DNA of 64,000 nucleotides, taken from NCBI GenBank assembly GCA_951800645.1, contig CATOIK010000001.1, positions 1 to 64,000 on the forward strand. The letters are read 5' to 3'. Under the pieces are notes generated by a model. That model had not been told where the DNA came from. It saw nothing but the letters and a program-made list of their open reading frames with translations, and searched no databases. Source of the DNA: an uncultured Eubacteriales bacterium (GTDB taxonomy: Bacteria > Bacillota > Clostridia > Lachnospirales > Lachnospiraceae). Positions 31,487 through 40,423 of the stretch are shown piece after piece. The position numbers and the translations under genes were made by a program. Position 1 is the first letter of the stretch. Each line of letters opens with the position of its first letter.

Positions 31487-33505
31487 GTGACAAAACAGGA
31501 ATTTTTTGCCAGAGGAAATGAATATTTTTTCTTTGATAATCCGGAGGCAGTGGCAGCCTACTGTAAAAAATACTGGCCAGAGGACTGCGCCCATATTATC
31601 CGGGTGGCAGACGAGGTGTGCCGCAACTACTTTTTGTTTGACCTGGAGCATGACATGGAGCGGACCTGGGAGCCGGTTACCTTTGACCAGGAGGGAGATG
31701 TGGACTGGGAGTACCGGCCGGGAAATGACCCGGAATTTACCTTCCAGTTTAACCGTCACCGGTTTTTTATCTGTTTAGGACAGGCCTACTGGCTCACTGG
31801 GGATGATAAGTACGCCCGCCATTTTGTACGGCTTTTAATGAGCTGGATTACCAATGTAAAGCGGACGCCTAAGACAGAGCAGACCACCTGGCGGATTCTG
31901 GAAACCGGTATCCGCGGGGAATTCTGGGTAAAGGCTATCCGGTATTTTAAGGACAGCCCCTATGTAACCGATGAGGTGGTGGACGCCTTTTATAACTGTC
32001 TGGTGGAGCATGCAGAGTTCCTGATCCAGATGCATTCCCCTTACCGTTACATGAGCAACTGGGGCGTAATTGAGAACCACGGCCTGTTTGAGATCGGCAT
32101 TGCCATGCCGGATGAGGAAAAGCGGAATCGTTACACCTCCATTGCACTGGAGCATCTGGAAGTAGAAGCCAGAATGCAGATCATGGAGGATGGAGTTCAG
32201 TGGGAACAGTCTCCTCTGTATCACAACGAGGTCCTTCACTGCTATGAGGATGTGTTGATTTTAGCCTCCCGCAATGACATCGATGTGCCGGACTCAATCT
32301 TAAATGCAGTGCAGAAAATGGCCTATGCAGACCTGATGTGGAAGAAACCGGATCATAAGCAGTTTCTTATGGGAGACAGCGACGATATGGACATCCGGGA
32401 TTACATCAGCACAGCAGCCGTCCTGTTCCGGGATCCTATGCTGAAATTCGGCGGATTTCCAGTGTTGGATTTTGAAAGCGTGTGGGATCTGGGAATCGAG
32501 TGTGCGGACATCTATCAGAATTTGGAGGTTCAGGAGCCGGATTTTGTCTCCGGAGCGCTTTCCGACAGCGGAAACTATTACCTGAGGGAAAACTGGGAGG
32601 AGACTTCCAATCTGCTGCATTTCCACTGCGGCACCATGGGAGCCGGCCACGGCCACTCCGACAAGCTGCATGTGGATCTGGTTGCAGGCGGCGAGGATGT
32701 GCTGACTGACGCCGGAAGATACACCTATGTGGCAGACGAAGGCAGGTTTGAATTCAAGGACCCTACCGCTCACAACACCATTACGGTAGACAATAAATTC
32801 TTTACAGTCTGCAAGGATTCCTGGGAGTGTTCCAGGCTTTGCCAGCCGGTAAAAGGCCAGTTTAAGTTTACTGATGATTATGAGTATGTCCAGGGCGGAC
32901 ATTTAGGCTATGGAGAAGACGGAGTATTTGTGAATCGAAAAATCGTCTACATCCGTCCAGACATCTACCTCATTATGGATGAAATGTATACCGGTGAAAG
33001 CCATACCTATCAGCAGTATTGGAACTTCAGCGAAAGGGGACAGGTAACGGTTCCCCAGAATGGCCAGGCTGTGTTTCAAGGAGAAAAAGCAGCGGCTCAA
33101 TTCTTTTTCCTGACGCCTGGTGTGGAAGCAGAGCTTTATGAGGGCAAAATCGCCCGCCATTACAACCGGTACGAAAAACGGCAGGGACTTAGAATCAGTC
33201 AGAAAGCAGAAGGCTTTGCCTCCTTTATGACGGTAATCCAGGCTGCGCCCAACGGCGCGCTTAAGCCGATTCAGGTAGAAAAAATCCCGGTTAATTCTGC
33301 GCTTAAAGGAATTACCTATCCATCCTCTATGGCAGAGGCTGTAAAGATTATCTGCCATGATACAGAGTATGTAATAATTTTCTGTCACCAGGAGGTAAAT
33401 TCCCCTACAGATTTAGAAGAAGCTGACGGATGCATGGGATATGGAAATGTAATTGTGTTTGATAAAAAGAAAGATGTGTTGGTGGGAACGGTACTGCAGT
33501 ATTGA
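31487..33505 (+). CDS. Heparinase II/III-family polysaccharide lyase
   Basis: The 672-residue protein has the two-part architecture: an N-terminal helical toroid (about 1-370, with FNRHRFFICLGQAYWLTGDDKYA and TTWRILETGIRG) and C-terminal beta domains opening with LLHFHCGTMGAGHGHSDKLH (about 379-398) and DVLTDAGRYTY, then TAHNTITVD. The Tyr and His residues in these segments are typical of lyase catalysis in this family. There is no signal peptide. The start is GTG behind GGAGGCAGGAG, 17 bases after the GH88 stop. It resembles the first lyase only at the fold level. Confidence 0.9.
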   Translation: MTKQEFFARGNEYFFFDNPEAVAAYCKKYWPEDCAHIIRVADEVCRNYFLFDLEHDMERTWEPVTFDQEGDVDWEYRPGNDPEFTFQFNRHRFFICLGQAYWLTGDDKYARHFVRLLMSWITNVKRTPKTEQTTWRILETGIRGEFWVKAIRYFKDSPYVTDEVVDAFYNCLVEHAEFLIQMHSPYRYMSNWGVIENHGLFEIGIAMPDEEKRNRYTSIALEHLEVEARMQIMEDGVQWEQSPLYHNEVLHCYEDVLILASRNDIDVPDSILNAVQKMAYADLMWKKPDHKQFLMGDSDDMDIRDYISTAAVLFRDPMLKFGGFPVLDFESVWDLGIECADIYQNLEVQEPDFVSGALSDSGNYYLRENWEETSNLLHFHCGTMGAGHGHSDKLHVDLVAGGEDVLTDAGRYTYVADEGRFEFKDPTAHNTITVDNKFFTVCKDSWECSRLCQPVKGQFKFTDDYEYVQGGHLGYGEDGVFVNRKIVYIRPDIYLIMDEMYTGESHTYQQYWNFSERGQVTVPQNGQAVFQGEKAAAQFFFLTPGVEAELYEGKIARHYNRYEKRQGLRISQKAEGFASFMTVIQAAPNGALKPIQVEKIPVNSALKGITYPSSMAEAVKIICHDTEYVIIFCHQEVNSPTDLEEADGCMGYGNVIVFDKKKDVLVGTVLQY

Positions 33506-33564
33506 TAAGAACCATGGGGGTTCGAGAAAAGAACAGCTGTGCCGGGAGTATAGAAGGAGAAAGT

Positions 33565-36500
33565 ATGTGGAAGAAAAAACGGATTACAAGTGTAGTATTA
33601 GGCGTTAGTGTTACCATCACCAGCGCATTGCCGACAGTACCGGTTTATGCCATGAATGGCAAAACAGAGAAGGAAGCATTGATGGAACAGGACAGCCGGA
33701 AGAAGCTGTCCACACCATCGGATGCAGAACTGGATGAGGAAGGGCTTTTTCCTGGTGATGAACTGCTGGAGGATGATCTGGGAAATGCAACGCCCTCAGA
33801 CGCAGAGCTGGAAGAAGACCTGAATATGGATGAGGCGCTGCTGGCAACAGCGTCAAATATGCAGGAGATCAATCATCTGGCTGTCCATCCGGGAGAACTT
33901 CCGGAAGTAGACGGCGTAGAATGGGAAGAAGGCGTAACAGAAAAAGACTTTGAAGACCCCTATGATACGGTTACGATCAGCTCCATTGATGGAAACGAGT
34001 ACAAGGTAGAGGTCGTACCAGATGATCTGGTATACTTTATTGACAGCGGCGCCGGAGAATCTACCCCGGCTTATGAGGCAGTAGCAGCTCTGGTGAAGCT
34101 GGAAAACCATGCAGCGGATCAGGAATTCACCGGAGATAATGGCTGGGGTTATACCGGAAAAGACAATGATTATCAATCAAATCCGGATATATCTGATAAA
34201 AACGATACTGGTTTTTACGGCAAAAATCCGCCCAACAACCCGGTCTCCTATATCCTTCCTCTGGAGGCAGGCACTTATAAGGTCACTTCCAGTCACAAAG
34301 ACTGGTGGAATATGGATCGTCCCATGAGCATCCGTGTCAAATACGGCGATACAGTTCTGGATGCAGGTACTTTAAATGGAAACGGCATCAATGAATTTGT
34401 ATTTACTCTGGATGAGGCGCAGGATGTTACCTACGAGATCAACAATACCGGAAACCAGGGCGCAGTAGTCAGCTGGGTAGCAGTAGAGGAGTCAGAGGTA
34501 GAAGTGTGGGAAGGACTGGCACTGGAGGATAACGATAAAGTACGGGCCAGAAACGGTGCCTCCCTTAGTTCTGACTATGAAGACGGCAAGCTGGTAAACA
34601 TTACGGCAAGCTGGATCTCCGGCAGCAACAGTGCTTCTAACGGCGGTGCGGTTCTTGCAAATCCGTCAACCTATTTTGCAAGAGAGGAATTTACCTGGTA
34701 TACGGATTTTCTGTTCCAGAATAATCTTACAGATACAAATGCCAATGATAATACCTCTGCATTTCTGGTGGGAAATGAGACAGACCATTTCCGGCTGATT
34801 CCCAAAAAGAAGGACGGAACTGCCGTGTTAAGAGTGCGGGCAGATGGCAAGGATACGGATCATATACTGGATATTCGTCTGGAAGAAGATATTTGGCATT
34901 CTATGGCGGTGCTTTACCATGAAGATGCCAGCCAGGGTTATGTAGAGCTGGTGGCAGACGGTGAAACTGCTTTGGAAGAGGTTGGGTTGGGCTTTAAGCT
35001 CAGTCAGGTGCCTTCCATGAATGCAGGTTATGGCATAACCTATAATACCGGCTACATGCGTACTGGAAAATACGATAATATCACAGTTTTAAAAACTGTG
35101 ACGGATTCCATGGAGGCAATGGAAGAAACCCAGGAGCGGGCAAAGAGAAAGAACGCTTATAAGATCCAGGGCAGCCGGATCGTTATTGACGGGGATGAGG
35201 TAGCCTGGGCAGCCGAGAACATGAACGGTCTGACTTTTAAAGGCTTCGGCGTTCTGGACTGCAACAGCACCAATGCGCTGCTTTTAGACTATAAGGCTCA
35301 GCATCCGGAGAAATACTGGGAGATGCTGGAGGTGCTCTTTGGCGGAGAGCGTCCCATTATGCAGCACATCAAAATTGAAATGGGTAACGACAAAAACACC
35401 TCTACCGGTTCTCAGGTCTGCACCATGCGTTATTCCGATGAATACCCGAATGTAAACAGGGTAACCGGCTTCCAGCTGGCAGCAGACGCAAAGAAGATCA
35501 ACCCTAATGTGAAGGTCAGCCTGCTGTACTGGTGCGCGCCGGGATGGGTAGGAAACAACTGGAACAACATTTATAAGTGGCTGAAGAACACTACTATCGC
35601 TGCTTACCGGGAATATGGTTATATGATCGACATCGTCAGCCCCGGCGTCAACGAGCAGAAAGACGATCCTAACTGGATCAAGCAGTTTCATGAGTGGGTA
35701 GAGACTGATACAGAAGGTATGATCAGCGATGATGCTTCTGTCAGCGGTTTCCGTGATGGAGAAGCAGAACTGTTCCATCAGATCCAGATCATTATGTCGG
35801 ATGAGGTAGGCATCGCCTCCTGCGGACCGCAGCTGACTTCCGATAAGGAGCTGCGGGATGCAGTAGATATTGTAGGTTATCACTATAATACAGATGATGA
35901 CAGCGCCGGCAGCTTTAAGCGTTTGGCAGAGGAGTTTGACAAAGAAATCTGGAACAGTGAAGCGCAGGCAACCTTTGGATCTACTGCAGACCGTCCCAAC
36001 AATACCCTGGACAATGGAAATAGCAGCGGCATCGGCGGAAACGGCGGACCGCTGGAAATGGCTAACACCATGATCAAGGGCTTTGCAAATTCCCGCAGAA
36101 CCCACTTTGTTTACCAGCCCACCTTCGGCGCATTCTACGAAGGTATGCAGTACAACTACAAGGATGTTATGGCAGCCAGAGATCCCTGGTCCGGCTATGT
36201 AAATTATGACGGCGCTTTAAACATCATGCAGCACTTCAGTAAATTTGCAGTGACTGGCTGGGAGTATGATACTCCGGATGAAAATGTGATATGGAGAGCG
36301 CTGCCGGGAGCCAGCAAGAGTGAAGCTGCCGGAACCAACCCGGTTGACGGACGGAATGGCGGCGACAACTATATGACCCTGGCTTCACCGGATGGAAAGG
36401 ATTTCTCTGTAATCATCTGTAATGACAGTACGAAAACCAAAGAGTTTACCATCAGCCCCAAAGATATGGCAAATCTGCCGGCAGATGCAAAGCTGACAGT

Positions 36501-39500
36501 ATGGGAAACCCGCGCAGCTGAGGATGGACAGATCTACAATGAGAATTATGTAAAAGCTGTAGAGACTTTGTCTCCCAATGAAGGCGGCAGCTATTATGTG
36601 GCTGTAAAACCCTGGTCTATTGTAACCGTTACCACTCTGGATATGGATAGTATGCAGGAAGAACTGGAACTTCCTGCTGCTACAGAAGACGGCAGATATG
36701 TACTGGATACAGATGAGACCGGAAAGACCCAGAATACAGAAGATACCTATCTGTACGCCGATGACTTTGATTATGAAGATATGGGAAATATCTCTACCTA
36801 TGAAGATGGCGAGATTGTGGAATCCGATAAGAGCTTTATTGAAAGCCGGGGCGGCAGGGATGGTTTCTATCCCCTTTACACCCAGGATACCAACGGAACC
36901 TTTGAAGTCGTGATGGATGAGACGGGAAACGGTGTTCTTCAGATGACCGGTCAGACCGGAGGCGGTTCCTGGAACGGCGGTGAACCGGCTGTCACTCTGG
37001 GAGATTATCGCTGGACCAACTACAGGGCCAGTGTGGATTTTGATTTAACTTCTACCAACGAATATCTGCTTCTGGGCATACGCCAGAGAGGCGCAGCAGG
37101 CGGCGGAGACAACAAGGTTTCCATGTCTGCTTATAACATCGCAGTAAATCAGACTGGTGAGTGGATCCTTCGCAGATACAGCCAGGAAGTGACAAGAGGA
37201 CAGGTTAATGTAAAAGATCTAACCTCCTGCAATGTAGGGCTTCAGGCTGCAGGCGATACCATTACAGCATATGTAGACGGACAGGAAGTTTATACATACA
37301 AAGATCCTCAGCCTCAGTCAGAAGGCCGGATCATGCTGGGCGTAGGCCTTCCCGGCGCTGGCTGGACACCTGGAAGATTTGATAACCTGAAAGTAGAGAC
37401 AGTACCGGGCTATACCCCATACTTTGAAATGGTGCATGATAACCTGCATATGGAGCAGTGGGCTGGCGAAGGTGCTGGAAAAGAGGCCCTGGTCTATGAC
37501 GGTAAGTGGGAGCATGTGAACCAGAAAGGTTCCCAGTATTCCCAGAGAAGTCTTTCCAGCACCAGCGAAAAAGGTGCAAATGTAAGCTACACTTTTGCGG
37601 GAACCGGACTTTCTCTGATTGGAGAAAACAATGGTTCTGCCAAGGTGAATGTGTATGTGGACGGAAGTCTGGTATATGAGAATTTAAACACCATTAAGAC
37701 CAGTTCCCATCAGCCGTTTGTAACTGTACGTGGCCTGGAAAACGGCCAGCACACGGTCACTGTTGAGCTGGCAGAAGGAACCCTGAATGTGGATTCTGTT
37801 GGATATATGACTGCCAGGGAACAGGTAAGCGGCTCAGTTGATATAATGGGACTTCAGACTGTAATCGACAAAGGAGACAGCCTGAATCCAGATGACTATG
37901 ATACAGAATCCTGGAACGACTACCAGGAGGCATTAAAATCCGGAAGCCGCTGGACATCGGAAACCGTTCAGAAGATCCTGGAAGACCCGGTTTCCTACGG
38001 CGCAGATCAGGAAACAGTCAATGAGATCGTGTCTTACTATGAGGGGCTGATGGAGATACTTTTAAGCAAGGATGCTCCAGTAGAGATTACTTCTAAGGAA
38101 AACATTCCGAAGATTCTGGCAATTCCGGCAGGCTCTGATCTGACAGACGGAGCAGGCGGCAGACTTCCGTCTACCGTTCCGGTAAAGAATTTAGACGGCA
38201 CAGAAAATCCGGCAGCAGAAATCACCTGGAAGCTGACCCACCCTGCAGACGCAGAATATGAGAGCACTACAGCAGTGGGAACTGTCACCGGAGGCAAGAA
38301 TTTGACTGTAACCGTTCCGGTGGAAGTGGTTCCGGAAGATGTAGTATACTTCATCGATGCAGGAACCGAAGATCAGACGATCTACTCTGCTTATAAAGAG
38401 ATGTTCCCGGAGCTGAAAAATGAGACCAACGATAAGATTTACACAGAGGGCAGTTGGGGACGCAATGGCACCTGTTCTGTAAAGAGCGGAGTGGATTCCA
38501 TGGACAAGACAGCCACCGGCCTCTGGAACGATGGAGAACCCTTTATCAGCTACAAGCTTCCGCTGGAAGCAGGCATTTATACTTTGACTGCAGGATTTAC
38601 CGAGTGGTGGGGAAATGGCCGAAATATGAGTCAGACGGTTTCCTTCACTCTGGCAGACGGAACGGAAAAAACGGTAAAGGGCAATGACATCAATTTCAAG
38701 GGCAAAGAAAGAGTTACCAGTGGAGTATCCTTTATCCTTCCGGAAGATACAACCGTCACCTATACTTTAACGAAGACTCAGGGGCAGGCTCCAGTAATCA
38801 GCTGGCTTGGCGTAGCGGCTATTGGAAGCCAGGATGAGACCCGGTGGGAGCCGATTTTTGCATCGAATGAAAGCAACCAGTGGGATGGGCTGATTACCCG
38901 CGGTACAGTAGTCAATAAACAAGATCCGGAACAGGGGGAAGTGCTTCACATGAACGCGGCTGGAACCACCTATGTTCAACTGGATCCGGAAGCCATTGAT
39001 CTGACTGGCCGGGAAAACATGACCATGAGCTTTGACTTAAAATCTGAGACTGCAGACGGCAACTTCTTTACGGTAGCTATCGGTCAGGACAACAACCGCT
39101 ATATGTTCCTGCGAACCAGAGAACATGAAACCTATACAACGATCACCAAAGGCAGCTACGGAAGTGAGCAGGGTGCAACCGCTCAGGCAGACACCTTAAA
39201 TAAATGGGTACATATAGATCTGGTATTCAGTCCGGAGCAGCTGATCACTTACATGGACGGCGTGCCGGTAAGCACCATTGATAAGAGCATCCTGGTAACG
39301 GATTTAGGAAAGAATCCTGTGGTATATCTGGGCAAGTCTTTCTACAGTGCTGATAAGTATTTTGCCGGTGCATTTGACAATATTCAGATTTATAACCGAT
39401 CCCGCAGTGCAGCAGAACTGGATCTGTCTTATGCAGCAGCACAGGCAGAGAAATTAAACAGCGCAGATTACACTGCAGACAGCTGGAATGCATTTGAGAC

Positions 39501-40386
39501 AGTTCTAGGTGAAGTAAAGGAAGTGCTGAAATCCCCATCTGCAACAGAGGAACAGCGCATCCAGGCAAAGGCGGACTTGACAGCGGCAAAAGAGGCTTTG
39601 GTAGCTCAGACTGGAAAAGACCGTCTGGCAGCTCAGATCCAGCTGACAGAAGATCTGGTAAAAGAGGACTACACAGTAGAAAGCTGGGCCGTATTTGAAA
39701 AGGCTCTGGCAGATGCCAAGGCAGTTCTGGAAGATGAGACAGCCACCAGTGAAGCGGCAGATCAGGCGGCAGCAGTTCTGAAAGACGCCATGAACAGTCT
39801 GACAAAGGCAGAACCGGATCCTGAGGAGCCGGAAAATCCGGATAAGCCTGATCCCGACGAGCCGGAAAATCCGGAAGAACCGGATAATCCTTCCAGACCG
39901 GATGACAACGATTCCGGAAGCAGTGCTTCCTATACCAGCGGAGGAAATCAGATCGTATCAAAGATTACCGAGTTAAATGGAACAGTTCCTTCTTCCCTGC
40001 AGACAGGAACCTGGCGGAAAGAATCTGATGGAACCTGGAAACTTGTAAAAACCGATGGTTCTTTAGCTGCAAACGAGTGGGCACTGTTAAACGGAAAGTG
40101 GTATCTGTTTGATCAGAACGGCAGCATGGTTCAGGGATGGGCTCATGTAAACAACATCTGGTATTTTATGGATGTTGTAAATGGAGATGCCCGAACTGGC
40201 TGGCAGATGATCAATGGCAAATGGTATTACTTTGATGCTGCAACAGCAGCCATGACAACCGGCTGGCAGATGATTGGCGGCAAATGGTACTACATGGATC
40301 CGGCAAACGGAGAAATGCGCACCGGAAGACTTCAGATAAACGGTGTCTGGTATGATCTGGCGTCTGACGGAAGTCTGATGGAATAA
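33565..40386 (+). CDS. Giant secreted GH59-type glycosidase with cell-wall repeats
   Basis: The 2273-residue secreted protein begins with a signal peptide (MWKKKRITSVVLGVSVTITS, cleavage after about residue 30) and two TPSDAEL repeats. Domains in order: CBM-like 1 (150-312), LamG-like (325-510), GH59-type barrel plus beta-sandwich (about 530-1025) with likely acid/base Glu697 (VNEQ) and nucleophile Glu799 (WNSEA), another lectin-like domain (1062-1282), an NPCBM-like domain (1309-1416), a FIVAR-like helix, an Ig-like domain (1507-1592), CBM-like 2 (1591-1753), LamG-like 2 (1762-1952), two FIVAR repeats, a Pro/Glu linker (2083-2119), and about five GW/WYYFD cell-wall-binding repeats to the end. 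GH59 includes galactosylceramidase; the substrate here is unknown. Confidence 0.85.
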   Translation: MWKKKRITSVVLGVSVTITSALPTVPVYAMNGKTEKEALMEQDSRKKLSTPSDAELDEEGLFPGDELLEDDLGNATPSDAELEEDLNMDEALLATASNMQEINHLAVHPGELPEVDGVEWEEGVTEKDFEDPYDTVTISSIDGNEYKVEVVPDDLVYFIDSGAGESTPAYEAVAALVKLENHAADQEFTGDNGWGYTGKDNDYQSNPDISDKNDTGFYGKNPPNNPVSYILPLEAGTYKVTSSHKDWWNMDRPMSIRVKYGDTVLDAGTLNGNGINEFVFTLDEAQDVTYEINNTGNQGAVVSWVAVEESEVEVWEGLALEDNDKVRARNGASLSSDYEDGKLVNITASWISGSNSASNGGAVLANPSTYFAREEFTWYTDFLFQNNLTDTNANDNTSAFLVGNETDHFRLIPKKKDGTAVLRVRADGKDTDHILDIRLEEDIWHSMAVLYHEDASQGYVELVADGETALEEVGLGFKLSQVPSMNAGYGITYNTGYMRTGKYDNITVLKTVTDSMEAMEETQERAKRKNAYKIQGSRIVIDGDEVAWAAENMNGLTFKGFGVLDCNSTNALLLDYKAQHPEKYWEMLEVLFGGERPIMQHIKIEMGNDKNTSTGSQVCTMRYSDEYPNVNRVTGFQLAADAKKINPNVKVSLLYWCAPGWVGNNWNNIYKWLKNTTIAAYREYGYMIDIVSPGVNEQKDDPNWIKQFHEWVETDTEGMISDDASVSGFRDGEAELFHQIQIIMSDEVGIASCGPQLTSDKELRDAVDIVGYHYNTDDDSAGSFKRLAEEFDKEIWNSEAQATFGSTADRPNNTLDNGNSSGIGGNGGPLEMANTMIKGFANSRRTHFVYQPTFGAFYEGMQYNYKDVMAARDPWSGYVNYDGALNIMQHFSKFAVTGWEYDTPDENVIWRALPGASKSEAAGTNPVDGRNGGDNYMTLASPDGKDFSVIICNDSTKTKEFTISPKDMANLPADAKLTVWETRAAEDGQIYNENYVKAVETLSPNEGGSYYVAVKPWSIVTVTTLDMDSMQEELELPAATEDGRYVLDTDETGKTQNTEDTYLYADDFDYEDMGNISTYEDGEIVESDKSFIESRGGRDGFYPLYTQDTNGTFEVVMDETGNGVLQMTGQTGGGSWNGGEPAVTLGDYRWTNYRASVDFDLTSTNEYLLLGIRQRGAAGGGDNKVSMSAYNIAVNQTGEWILRRYSQEVTRGQVNVKDLTSCNVGLQAAGDTITAYVDGQEVYTYKDPQPQSEGRIMLGVGLPGAGWTPGRFDNLKVETVPGYTPYFEMVHDNLHMEQWAGEGAGKEALVYDGKWEHVNQKGSQYSQRSLSSTSEKGANVSYTFAGTGLSLIGENNGSAKVNVYVDGSLVYENLNTIKTSSHQPFVTVRGLENGQHTVTVELAEGTLNVDSVGYMTAREQVSGSVDIMGLQTVIDKGDSLNPDDYDTESWNDYQEALKSGSRWTSETVQKILEDPVSYGADQETVNEIVSYYEGLMEILLSKDAPVEITSKENIPKILAIPAGSDLTDGAGGRLPSTVPVKNLDGTENPAAEITWKLTHPADAEYESTTAVGTVTGGKNLTVTVPVEVVPEDVVYFIDAGTEDQTIYSAYKEMFPELKNETNDKIYTEGSWGRNGTCSVKSGVDSMDKTATGLWNDGEPFISYKLPLEAGIYTLTAGFTEWWGNGRNMSQTVSFTLADGTEKTVKGNDINFKGKERVTSGVSFILPEDTTVTYTLTKTQGQAPVISWLGVAAIGSQDETRWEPIFASNESNQWDGLITRGTVVNKQDPEQGEVLHMNAAGTTYVQLDPEAIDLTGRENMTMSFDLKSETADGNFFTVAIGQDNNRYMFLRTREHETYTTITKGSYGSEQGATAQADTLNKWVHIDLVFSPEQLITYMDGVPVSTIDKSILVTDLGKNPVVYLGKSFYSADKYFAGAFDNIQIYNRSRSAAELDLSYAAAQAEKLNSADYTADSWNAFETVLGEVKEVLKSPSATEEQRIQAKADLTAAKEALVAQTGKDRLAAQIQLTEDLVKEDYTVESWAVFEKALADAKAVLEDETATSEAADQAAAVLKDAMNSLTKAEPDPEEPENPDKPDPDEPENPEEPDNPSRPDDNDSGSSASYTSGGNQIVSKITELNGTVPSSLQTGTWRKESDGTWKLVKTDGSLAANEWALLNGKWYLFDQNGSMVQGWAHVNNIWYFMDVVNGDARTGWQMINGKWYYFDAATAAMTTGWQMIGGKWYYMDPANGEMRTGRLQINGVWYDLASDGSLME

Positions 40387-40423
40387 GGTATAATGAGTAC
40401 AGCTTAAAAAGGAGAGTATAACC

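Noticed and set aside
39245-39961. Long minus-strand open frame inside the GH59 gene
   Set aside because: Pro/Leu-rich composition typical of a frame opposite a coding sequence, no ribosome binding site, and it lies fully within a well-supported gene.
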